NCBI RefSeq assembly: GCF_014641945.1
Contig: NZ_BMIJ01000001.1
Location: 482,585-546,584, forward strand
Direction of reading: 5' to 3'
Source: Marinobacterium zhoushanense
Lineage (GTDB): Bacteria > Pseudomonadota > Gammaproteobacteria > Pseudomonadales > Balneatricaceae
Length of the DNA stretch: 64,000 bases
Shown here: piece after piece, positions 9,829 to 18,400 of the stretch
Layout of the letters: each line of letters starts with the position of its first letter
Position numbering within the stretch: the stretch's first letter is position 1
Notes under the pieces: generated by a model
Database searches by the model: none
What the model was told of the DNA's origin: nothing
What the model saw: the letters and a program-made list of their open reading frames with translations, nothing else
Program-made: the position numbers and the translations under genes

Positions 9829-9878
9829 TGGTCGGGACGGCAGGATTTGAACCTGCGACCCCTTGCACCCCATGCAAG
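9829..9878 (-). other. 3' half of tRNA-Pro(GGG): probable island attachment site
   Basis: Read on the minus strand, these 50 bases make the anticodon arm CTTGC-ATGGGGT-GCAAG (anticodon GGG), the variable loop, a perfect T-arm GCAGG-TTCAAAT-CCTGC, and the 3' acceptor strand ending in ACCA. The 5' half (D-arm and acceptor partner) is missing at the adjoining sequence, so this is a fragment, as left at the far end of an element that integrated into a tRNA gene. The integrase gene starts 200 bp away. The intact tRNA should lie at the other end of the island. Confidence 0.8.
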
Positions 9879-10012
9879 AAATTCATAGTCCCACTCAATT
9901 CTAGAAAGGCCCATTAACACCCAGCTAACCGAACATTTAATCATTAAATAACAAATACTTGTGCAAATTAAAGTCCCATAACATCCCACTATGTTCCAAG
10001 GCATATTTTCCT

Positions 10013-10058
10013 GTACAGATCCTGTACAAGGGGGCAAAATCCTGTACAGATCCTGTAC
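10013..10058. promoter_or_regulatory. Paired palindromic sites before the integrase
   Basis: Two perfect copies of GTACAGATCCTGTAC (10013-10027 and 10044-10058), each an inverted repeat GTACAG-ATC-CTGTAC, are spaced 31 bp apart, close to three helical turns. They end 18 bp before the integrase start codon. They may be an operator controlling integrase expression or arm-type binding sites for integrase or its accessory factor. Confidence 0.65.
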
Positions 10059-10076
10059 GAGCAACGGTAGAAACTG

Positions 10077-11399
10077 ATGGCCGATATCAAAATTCCAGCA
10101 ACGAATCCTGACCAATTCTGCAAAGAAATTAAGGCAAGCAACAAGGTACAGTTTTTCAGTGATAGCAAGTCACCAGGCCTACGGTTGCGTGTTACAACAA
10201 CCGGAGCAAAATCGTGGATTTATGGATATTCAGTGAAGGTAGCCCCTGAGCCTACTGCTAAGAAAGGTGACAACTACAAAAACCGATCCATGTCGCTTGG
10301 CCCTTTCCACACTGGCAAAACAGCCCCTTCTCATGCCCTTACCGTCAAACAGGCTCGTGATAAGGCAGCAGAACTGAAAGTACTGGTTAAAACAGGACAT
10401 GACCCCGCGACTGAAAATCGCCGACGTATACATGATCGGATTGCAGCAGATGCTGCGCGAAAGACCGTTCGTGAAGTATTTGAGCAATGGCACAGCGAGG
10501 AAGCCTCTCGTAGGAAAGATGGAGGCGCAGAGGTTCGCCGCATGATGGAGAAGGATGTGCTTCCTGCATTGGGGAGCTTAGGGATTGATGAGGTTAAAAA
10601 ACTTCATATCAGCGCTATTAATAGCAAAGTCAAAAAACGCGGAGACCGAATTGCTCATGTTGTATTTAGTCTCATTCGCCAATTGATGAGCTTTGCTGTC
10701 GATAAGGATTACATTGAGTTTGATCCATCGTCCGGAATCAAAAAATCAAAGGTTGGCAGCTCAGGTAACGAGCGAGACCGCATACTCTCAGAGCCTGAAC
10801 TCGTCGAGCTATTCCAAAAGCTACCAACCTCAGGTCTTGTAGAAGTGAACCAACTCGCGGTCCTATTGCAGTTAGTTACTTGCTGCCGCATTGGAGAGTT
10901 GTTGAGTGCACAATGGGAACAGATCAACTTTGACCAATGCGAGTGGTTGATACCCGATACGAAAAACGGGAAACCCCATACAGTTCATTTGAGCTCTTTT
11001 GCAACTGAATGCCTTGAGAAGCTATACCCCATAAGCGGGCATACCCCTTGGCTTTTTCCAAACCGGACTGAGTCAGATCACCTCGACACCAAAACGATCA
11101 CCAAACAAATACGTGATCGGCAGCGGGAAGATAGTGAACCCCTAACAGGTCGCAGTGTTCGACAAGCTAAGTCGCTAATACTACTCAAGGGAAGAGGCGA
11201 CCGTTGGACACCTCATGACTTACGTCGTACAGGTGCTTCACTGATGGCTGAACTGGGTGTGATGCCCGATGTAATTGAGAGATGTTTGAATCATACAGAA
11301 GAGAACAGAATCAAGCGGATTTACCAACGCCATGAATATAGGAAAGAAATGAGGAGCGCATGGGATTTACTTGGTGAAAGGCTTTCATGCATCATTTAA
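10077..11399 (+). CDS. P4-type tyrosine integrase
   Basis: A 440-residue site-specific recombinase of the kind that inserts genomic islands into tRNA genes. The N-terminal part is the DUF4102-like arm-binding region (SPGLRLRVTTTGAKSWIYGY), followed by a SAM-like core-binding domain. The catalytic domain has the first Arg in TCCRIGELLSAQW (~270), HDLRRTG (~379, His and second Arg), LNH (~405) and a tyrosine nucleophile in IYQRHEY (~414-419). It appears intact and active. It lies next to a tRNA-Pro fragment, which fits integration at tRNA-Pro(GGG). The palindromic repeats just upstream suggest autoregulation. Confidence 0.95.
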   Translation: MADIKIPATNPDQFCKEIKASNKVQFFSDSKSPGLRLRVTTTGAKSWIYGYSVKVAPEPTAKKGDNYKNRSMSLGPFHTGKTAPSHALTVKQARDKAAELKVLVKTGHDPATENRRRIHDRIAADAARKTVREVFEQWHSEEASRRKDGGAEVRRMMEKDVLPALGSLGIDEVKKLHISAINSKVKKRGDRIAHVVFSLIRQLMSFAVDKDYIEFDPSSGIKKSKVGSSGNERDRILSEPELVELFQKLPTSGLVEVNQLAVLLQLVTCCRIGELLSAQWEQINFDQCEWLIPDTKNGKPHTVHLSSFATECLEKLYPISGHTPWLFPNRTESDHLDTKTITKQIRDRQREDSEPLTGRSVRQAKSLILLKGRGDRWTPHDLRRTGASLMAELGVMPDVIERCLNHTEENRIKRIYQRHEYRKEMRSAWDLLGERLSCII

Positions 11400-11441
11400 C
11401 TCTAAGATAAGTACCAAAGTTTCTAAAAGGATTGAATCACC

Positions 11442-11937
11442 ATTGTCTACCTCGACGCACTGGCGGTTCGCAGTCTCGACAGCGGCACAGTACGGAACAA
11501 ATCCTTCTACCTGGCCCTAGGCATCAACCTCGATGGCGAGAAGGAGTTGATGAACTAGTGGATGGCGCGAAAACCGAAGGCGCCAAGTTCTGACTGTCGG
11601 TGGTCACCGAACTCACGAATCCTGGCTTGTAGGATATCCTGATCGCCTATGTCGATGGCCTTACGTGCTTCCCAGAAGCGATCAAGGCGGTTTACCCGCT
11701 AACAGAGATCCAGTTGTGTATCGTTCACCTGGTACGGCACTCCCTGCGCTATGTGAACTGGAAACCGCACAAGGATGTCTCTGCGGATCTAAAGAGGGTC
11801 TACTGCGCCGCCCCGATTAACGAAGCCGAACAGACGTTGGAGGCCTTTACCGAGAAGTTGAACGGCGAGCATCCGACCATCAGTCGATCTTGAAGGGCCT
11901 AGTGGGAACGTCGGAGCGTGTTCTTCGATTACCCACC
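11442..11937 (+). pseudogene. IS256-family transposase remnant
   Basis: Fragments of the mutator-type transposase in shifting frames: VYLDALAVRSLDSGTVRNKS and YLALGINLDGEKELM (the DDE core beginning), then after a frameshift GLTCFPEAIKAVYPLTEIQL, CIVHLVRHSLRYVNWK and INEAEQTLEAFTEKL. Both ends and the C-terminal part are missing and there are several stops. It lies just inside the island after the integrase, a common place for IS damage. Nothing else is visible between 11400 and 11998. Confidence 0.85.
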
Positions 11938-11998
11938 GTAGAATCCCTGCTGGAGTTCGCAGCAGCGCTCCTGAGCCAGCAAACAGAATCAACAGCCG

Positions 11999-12469
11999 TT
12001 ACCTACTGACTTCGGATTCGTCCGGGTAAGCCCCTATAAGCCACACCCGAAGTTGATCGAACATGCGGTTATAGAGCAAAGTAAACACCAGCGCCATCAG
12101 CAACATCTGAACCTCCAACTGCAACGCTTCCGGCCAGGCCAAATCCATCAGCCAAACAACTACCGGCAGTAACGCTAGCGTCAGACTTAACTCAAAAGCA
12201 AGGGCGTGCCACACGCGAAGCTTCCAACCTCTAGCCATGCGGTTTGGTCCAAATACCCAGTCAAACTGGACGTTGAACAGGTAGTTCCACGCCACGGCAA
12301 TTGCCGATGCAGCCACTGCCAACAATACTCCCGATTCTACCGGCTGCTCCGGATAGGCAAACGAGATAAAGGCGATATCGAGCAAGGTCAGCAGTAGTTC
12401 GAACAAAACCGCATGAAAGAGGCGTTCGCGACGTGATACAACTACTACCGATCGATTGGCCGAGACCAT
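11999..12469 (-). CDS. PACE-family (chlorhexidine/biocide) efflux transporter
   Basis: A 156-residue inner-membrane protein with four predicted transmembrane helices arranged as two BTP (bacterial transmembrane pair) repeats: RRERLFHAVLFELLLT with AWNYLFNVQFDWVFG, then LRVWHALAFELSLT with LYNRMFDQLRVW. The conserved Glu in each FE motif and the Asn in WNYLFN match AceI-type proteins, which export synthetic biocides such as chlorhexidine and short-chain diamines. It is monocistronic, with GAGG upstream of the start. It is a cargo gene between the integrase and the Dpd genes. Confidence 0.9.
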   Translation of the reverse strand: MVSANRSVVVVSRRERLFHAVLFELLLTLLDIAFISFAYPEQPVESGVLLAVAASAIAVAWNYLFNVQFDWVFGPNRMARGWKLRVWHALAFELSLTLALLPVVVWLMDLAWPEALQLEVQMLLMALVFTLLYNRMFDQLRVWLIGAYPDESEVSR

Positions 12470-12705
12470 AGTTTACAAACCTCGTTATGCCTTAACGGCA
12501 AAAAACAGATAGTCCGGCGTTGCTATAGCGCCGAGTATGTAAAAGTTTGATGATGATTCCTGAGACCGAAGTCAGCGACTGAGCCTTTTGGCGCGGAAGC
12601 ACGCGGAACTGTCTATTCCCGAAACCCAGAGAGTCAGGACAGAATCACGCCCAGAACAAACTAGTTATTTTTTCTACTAAATTGAAGAATATGTAGCCAT
12701 ATATA

Positions 12706-12903
12706 TTAATATTCACTGACAGATATCCTCCTCTTAAAAACGTCCGCCAATGCAGGACCCACAGTCAATCCGTCTCCCTGTGCGGCGGGCATCAGGGTTG
12801 CAAAACGCATATCCTTGTAGTGGGTGACCAGAACACCCACCAGATAAAGAGACGCCAAGTTCCAGAAAAGCTTCCATAGTTCAAAAGTAAGAGGAAATGT
12901 CTG
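12706..12903 (-). pseudogene. C-terminal fragment of an unknown membrane protein
   Basis: An open minus-strand frame without start codon, ending in TAA at 12706, reads QTFPLTFELWKLFWNLASLY, then LVGVLVTHYKDMRFATLMPA and ends ALADVFKRRISVSEY. It has one hydrophobic helix and looks like the tail of a membrane protein. It overlaps the inverted-repeat element almost exactly, so it may only be a chance frame. No family recognised. Confidence 0.3.
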
Positions 12904-12909
12904 TCAGTG
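12714..12909. mobile_element. Small inverted-repeat (MITE-like) element
   Basis: Left end CACTGACAGATATCC followed by TCCTCTTA (12714-12736) and right end TAAGAGGAAATGTCTGTCAGTG (12888-12909, quoted in two parts as TAAGAGGAAATG and TCTGTCAGTG) are imperfect inverted repeats of about 22-23 bp. They bound 196 bp with no transposase. This is the layout of a MITE or an internally deleted IS. The remaining bases between 12470 and 12713 show nothing recognisable. Confidence 0.5.
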
Positions 12910-12913
12910 CCAA

Positions 12914-14926
12914 TTAGACCGTCAAACCAACTAAATACTCCTCAATTGCTCTCACCATCGCCGTCGAACCTTTACCTTGTGGATAGAAAATTTTGGCTTT
13001 GGCATTTTGTACGCAGTAAAAGGCTGCATGCTTCGCCTTTGAGGCAGCAAAGAACATCACATCAGTTGTTTTAGCCAACTGCTCCAAAGCAGAGGTGCAG
13101 ACAGAGTCTGAGTTTTCTCGAATCGTTACTGACGGGTAAATCTTTTTGATAGTCTCCACCACCCGTCCTAGAGCGGTTTTATCCAAGCTATAGACACCGA
13201 TGTTTGCTTCAACAGCAACTAAGTTTGATGCGCCCATTAGTTCATTTTCTGAAGCAAACGGCACATAGTTTTGCTGGATGTACGCTCCAATAGAATCCAG
13301 TATTAATAGATCTGCTCCGGATAGACGTGAATTATTCGAGGCAAATGGCACTACATATCGATTCCATACATTCAAAACGTTCGCATCATAACGTGGTAGT
13401 CCGTCGATTAAATATTCCAGGACAGACATAACATCCGGCAAATTGAACACCGTGATGCCACGTGTTTCGATAAAATGCTCTAGTATTTGCCATTGATCGT
13501 TCATATCCTGATCGCGGAGGTTACCTCTGAACAACATTTCAAGCATGAACCGGTACAAACGATAGTCTTCAGACGCTCGGTGAGATGTGAGCGCAAATTC
13601 TTCAGATAACCGGAGTATCTGGTCTGATGTGAAGCTTTCCTTAGAGAATTGGCGGTGAAGTGATTCAATGAATATCGCAAAGGAGTCATTAATCAACTGC
13701 GCGGAAATATCATCGTTCAACGCATCTAAAACAGAAAGATATTTATCTACGACTGCCGCATCAACGTTCCAGTTGAACCCTTCTTCTCGAAGTACTGCAG
13801 AATAGTCTGACCAATCCTGCGCTGAACTACCCGCCTCTAGCCATGATTGCCAAGAGTTTATAGCAATACTCTCGAAGACGTCAGTGGTATGGCTACCGGT
13901 GGCATTACTAGAATCTGAGTCTTCGATTTGCTCCGCAACTAGTAGATCAACAGAATCTGAGATTGTGTTTTCTTCGTTCGACTCATGCGAAGCCTCATAG
14001 CCGAGTATATGACGACCGAAGCTATGAAAAACAATCTCCGATGAATCAAAAACACTTGGGTTGCTGGGGTTTGACTTGAAGACGGGTCTCCAGTCGTCAA
14101 GCTTATCCTTTAGTTCTTCAATACTCTTAGGATCTGCCTCGTCGACTCGAGAATAATCCGTATATTTGAGGCCATAGACCGAGTAAAGGCTCTTTAGTAC
14201 TACCCTATGTACCTCGCTACTCATTCTACCACGCACGATATCACCGATTTCTTCATCAAGAAGAACATCGCTGTACTGACCCAATGCATCCATCTTAAGG
14301 AGGCGTAGAAAGCTGATATTCCTGGCATCTAGGTAGCCACCAGTATCTAATTGTTCAAGAGTATTGACTATTTCGTTAATTGAATTGGTTGTATAACTAA
14401 CAAAGAACCGATTAAGTAGGGTCGCTAATGAGTGCTCCGCAGAAGTCGTCAAAGCGGGCTTCGTTTGAAGCAAAGTCTTAATAAGCAAGGAACGTTCAAG
14501 CAACCAATTTATCTTCTTAATACGTTCGCTTTTAGTGAAACTTAATCCCCACCTGCGTTGTAACTCTGCAACACTATAAATTGAGACGCGGAGAATCGCT
14601 TTAATTCCACTATCCAGCAAGGCACTAGTGTACTGGGACTTAATCCCTTTGCCGTCGAATAGATCAACATGTGGGTATGAAATCACGGAACCCAAGCCAG
14701 CGCTGATTGATCTTTTGAACTGATGCGCTCCGATGAGGGAGGTGAAACAGAAATAAATTTCAACTTTCTCACCAGCATCTTCCCAAACCACACCGATATA
14801 CGGTTCAGCGTCATTTGAATGCACAATGGATCGTAGAATGGAAAGCGTGTCGCTGCTCTTTGTGGGATTTTCAATCTTAGACAGACTTAATTGAGCCGTC
14901 GAGGGGAACAAAAGGCGATTATCCAC
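12914..14926 (-). CDS. dpdD: DpdD, restriction component of the Dpd 7-deazaguanine DNA system
   Basis: A 670-residue protein last in the eight-gene minus-strand operon, four bases after dpdK. No catalytic motif can be seen. The N-terminal part (residues 1-250) looks helical, the middle is acidic, and the C-terminus has a mixed alpha/beta look (LGRVVETIKKIYPSVTIREN, DVMFFAASKAKHAAFY, IFYPQGKGSTAMVRAIEEYL). The name rests on position, length and the presence of all other Dpd partners. In Salmonella Montevideo dpdD contributes to the restriction-like phenotype against unmodified DNA. GTG is the start codon, behind GGAGG about 11 bases upstream. Confidence 0.75.
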   Translation of the reverse strand: MDNRLLFPSTAQLSLSKIENPTKSSDTLSILRSIVHSNDAEPYIGVVWEDAGEKVEIYFCFTSLIGAHQFKRSISAGLGSVISYPHVDLFDGKGIKSQYTSALLDSGIKAILRVSIYSVAELQRRWGLSFTKSERIKKINWLLERSLLIKTLLQTKPALTTSAEHSLATLLNRFFVSYTTNSINEIVNTLEQLDTGGYLDARNISFLRLLKMDALGQYSDVLLDEEIGDIVRGRMSSEVHRVVLKSLYSVYGLKYTDYSRVDEADPKSIEELKDKLDDWRPVFKSNPSNPSVFDSSEIVFHSFGRHILGYEASHESNEENTISDSVDLLVAEQIEDSDSSNATGSHTTDVFESIAINSWQSWLEAGSSAQDWSDYSAVLREEGFNWNVDAAVVDKYLSVLDALNDDISAQLINDSFAIFIESLHRQFSKESFTSDQILRLSEEFALTSHRASEDYRLYRFMLEMLFRGNLRDQDMNDQWQILEHFIETRGITVFNLPDVMSVLEYLIDGLPRYDANVLNVWNRYVVPFASNNSRLSGADLLILDSIGAYIQQNYVPFASENELMGASNLVAVEANIGVYSLDKTALGRVVETIKKIYPSVTIRENSDSVCTSALEQLAKTTDVMFFAASKAKHAAFYCVQNAKAKIFYPQGKGSTAMVRAIEEYLVGLTV

Positions 14927-14930
14927 TGAA

Positions 14931-15470
14931 CTAAGACCTCCAATTTCCCAGTACGTTTTTATAATGCTCTCTGAACTGCTGCCTGCTTAACGATACGATT
15001 TCAGGTTCTGTTTCGTAGGTAATGCCTTCGTCATTTATATTCGCTCCACGATAGGTGAAGTTCATGGAGCCTTTTATATAAATTGTTTCAGTCAGCAATC
15101 CTTTGATATGTAACTCATCACTCTCGCCGAACCGAGTATTGTCAGGGTCTAAGATAAGATCTCTTAAGCGAGTCAAAAAGGTATCATTTCGATCATCCCG
15201 TTTTACAACAAGATTTAAACGGCTACCATTGTTTACAACAATGGAAACCAGATCTGAAAAATACAAAACGGGCTTCTCCCAGCCTATAGCACGAAACGGT
15301 TCACTAGGATCTTCTAGTACTGGAAAGTCCTTTATCCAAGGACTTACAACCCAAATTTCAGGAGGTGGACTAATTGTCATAACCACAAACTGGCTTACAA
15401 GTAAATCTTTCGCGGTGCGTTTACCTAGATCTCGAAAGGTATGAATTTGTCTACTCGTTATCTGACTCAC
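14931..15470 (-). CDS. dpdK: DpdK, phospholipase D-like protein of the Dpd system
   Basis: A 179-residue protein with a single PLD/HKD-type half-site: LHIKGLLTETIYIKGSMNFT, i.e. HxK followed by the GSxN motif of the superfamily. PLD-fold proteins in restriction systems are usually metal-independent nucleases that work as dimers through two half-sites, so DpdK is the likely DNA-cutting component. Its ATG overlaps the dpdJ stop by four bases (ATGA), so translation is coupled. Short length fits a homodimeric PLD nuclease. Confidence 0.85.
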   Translation of the reverse strand: MSQITSRQIHTFRDLGKRTAKDLLVSQFVVMTISPPPEIWVVSPWIKDFPVLEDPSEPFRAIGWEKPVLYFSDLVSIVVNNGSRLNLVVKRDDRNDTFLTRLRDLILDPDNTRFGESDELHIKGLLTETIYIKGSMNFTYRGANINDEGITYETEPEIVSLSRQQFREHYKNVLGNWRS

Positions 15471-18400
15471 AGTACCTCCGGCAACTCGAATTTAATAGCA
15501 ATTCCACGTTCTGAATAACGAACACCTGATAGTTTTGGTGCGAATAGCAGGCCTTTGTGTTCAACCGTACATACAAGCAATTCACTAACTAGTATCTCGA
15601 GTTTTTGTTGTTCTGCAGGTGAAAAAATAATTTCTACCGCGCCCTTATTCTTGAGTGCAGCAAGGGCGGCCTCTAAGTCAAACCCATCGATCACCTCTAC
15701 TCGAGATACGGAGTGTAGTAGGGCTTCAGCGATTACCCTGTCAGTTGAAACAACCCCTACGAACCGATTATAAAAATTAAGTGCGTTACAACGAACCTCG
15801 CCGCCATGTGGGTATAGCAAGTCTTGCACTTCGGATTTTATAGCCTGAATATCGTCATTCGAAGAGCCTTGACGAGTCGCAACTGCATATGCAAAAACAG
15901 AAAGTGGCCATTCAACTCCTTGCTTTTTGTTAATCGCTCGCCATTGGCCTATTAACTCCAAAGTGCGTTTGTCTGTCTCAGAAGAACTGCCTGCACGAAG
16001 AAGTTTCGTATATAGTACGTTCATTAACGTTTGCGAAGGATATCTGCCAAGGTCTAGTAGTTTCCTCTTGATTCCCCTCGAAATCTCCTGCTCTTCTGTA
16101 ACGGTATTAGCTGCTCGGAACCGTTCCAACAGACCACCCGAAGATGAGTTGATTTCATTCGATAACAGCGCCTCGATTGAGCTTAAGACAAACTCGTTGT
16201 CGGTTGGTTTGGCACAAGAAACCAAAATATCAGTGGCTTTACCCGTCTCCCGTACGAGAAGATATCTTAGCCGCTCAAGGTAACCACACCCGCCTGGATC
16301 AGATTCAGACATCAACACACAGAGAGGTTCACCTTCTTTTCTGGGCAATACCTCTGAGAGTATCAGATTCTCTGCAAGATCCGGGAGCACACGAAGCGCA
16401 AGACTATTAATCAGACCGGCAAGAGTTCGTTCAACTAGCGCTTGGAAAACCCTTTCAGTTTCTGCGTTTGTATCTTCAAACGCTGCGTTGAAAGCCCTGA
16501 CCAAGATGTCAAAAACGGTCTGATTTGCCAGCAAATCCTTTAGATGCTTGTAAAGTTTCTCGCTTGCTTCATCCTCCTCATCAACAGACTCATCGCGCGC
16601 AAACATTCGTTCAGGCGTATCGAGTAGATCGTCTGGGACTTTCTTTCCGACCAGAGATCTTCGGAAAGCTTCAAATGATGAGTATTCCAGCGAACTTGAT
16701 AAAACGAATCCAAGAAAACAGTCTCGAATCCAGTCTGTATCAAAATTATTTATGAATAATTTCGATTGAGATATTTCTTCTTTTAATAGGTCGACGAACA
16801 ATGAAAGTCTTAAACTCCTTTTATGGTCATCGCCGAGAGTGGAAAATGCAAACGTATTCGGCAAATCAAAATAGAACTCCATCATGTCATAATAGTTTGT
16901 ACATCCAAGCGCAAGCGGATTCCCATCGGTCCCCACAAATGAAAACTTAACTGCCAAAGACTCTCGCTTGGTAGTTGTAAATGTCGCCTCCGCAGATCGA
17001 CTAAAGCGCGTAATCTGTCTCTGCTCACCGTGACGGTGTAGGCTTGAGGTGTACCTGACTCCAACCTTTTCATTATCGCCGAGTATTAAAATTTCCTCCT
17101 CTACCTGCTTCTGTCGATTCTCAAGGTATACTTCCCATTGATACATCGAGTGTGAACGATCTGTAATACTCAAATGATTGAATTTTTTGGTGGTACTTGG
17201 CCTTAGATTCAGAGGCCGCGCGATGGGGAGACTCTCACTCCCTAATTGAATACGATTGTCGAGAACCAGTTGGTCAGAGAAATCTCCTTTTACTCTAGAT
17301 ATAACAAATTCGCGCTCTGACTGAGCAAATGATGGGTCAAGCTCAAAATCCGTTGGTAAAATCACCCATGAGTCTTTACCCCATTTCGCATAGCGCTTAG
17401 AGATTCGGCCCGGAGCAAACTCTTTCAGCGCCTGGAAAAAATCCATTGTTTCATTCTTCGAAATTGCACCGGATTCACTGGGAGGGATTATCGCGATATC
17501 CGGAACATTCAAGGCACCAAATAATTGCCCCGTGATGTATTCAGGCGCTGGCGACGATCGGTATAGCGCTGTATTACTAACGCCCCCCTCTGCTACAAAA
17601 TCAGTATCCAACTCACGTTCAATAGAAGGTAGAAATTCGCTGAAAACCCCTCGAGGAATCGACCATAGAATATTATTTACTTCCTCCTCTTTGGAAATTC
17701 TGAGGCTTCTGCGAAGGTAATCCGCGAAGTTATTACGCAAGTCCTCTTCCCGCATCACGCGATTGAGGTAAAGTCGAATTTTTGCCAGATCCTGTGAGTG
17801 CCTTTCATTCGTCGGATCTTTCAATGCCCCATAAACCCAAATCGCGCCTGTCATTAAACTCAACCAGTCCAAAAAGGCTCCCGCGCCAGCCATTTTTTGG
17901 ACATGAGCATTTCGAACTGGAAGGCTTTTAGACTCTACTATCGGCCGGGCAAGTGACTCGTAACGCAGAAACAACTCGCGATCACGACCAAACTCAGATA
18001 ACACCACCACCATCCATGGACGCGCAGAGATCGATCGACCTGCGCGACCTTTTCGTTGCAGGTATGACGAAGTATCTCGAGGCGCCTTGTGCTGAAAAAC
18101 CATACCAACGGAAGTATCGTTAAAGCCGACCTCCAAAGAGGCAGTGGCAACCACCACGTTAGCCCTTGGATTCACACCTGAAGCCTGTGAACTAGTTTGA
18201 TCACCAACTATATCGCTTCTGTCTAATCGATGACCAAAGCGCTTAAGCACCTCCCAGTTTTGCCCCATTTCGGACATGTTTTTCAGGACATTGGAATCAT
18301 CAATGCGCGAAGGATCCCTCAACACTGCGAGAGAGTTATCTTTGTGTCGATTTATTTCTTGATTTCTTTTCCAAGAGTTCCACCTGTAGCCTTCGGAATC

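Noticed and set aside
9711..9917. Short plus-strand frame encoding GTAGFEPATPCTPCK
   Set aside because: This peptide is the translation of the antisense strand of a tRNA T-arm, a well-known false prediction; it coincides with the tRNA-Pro fragment.
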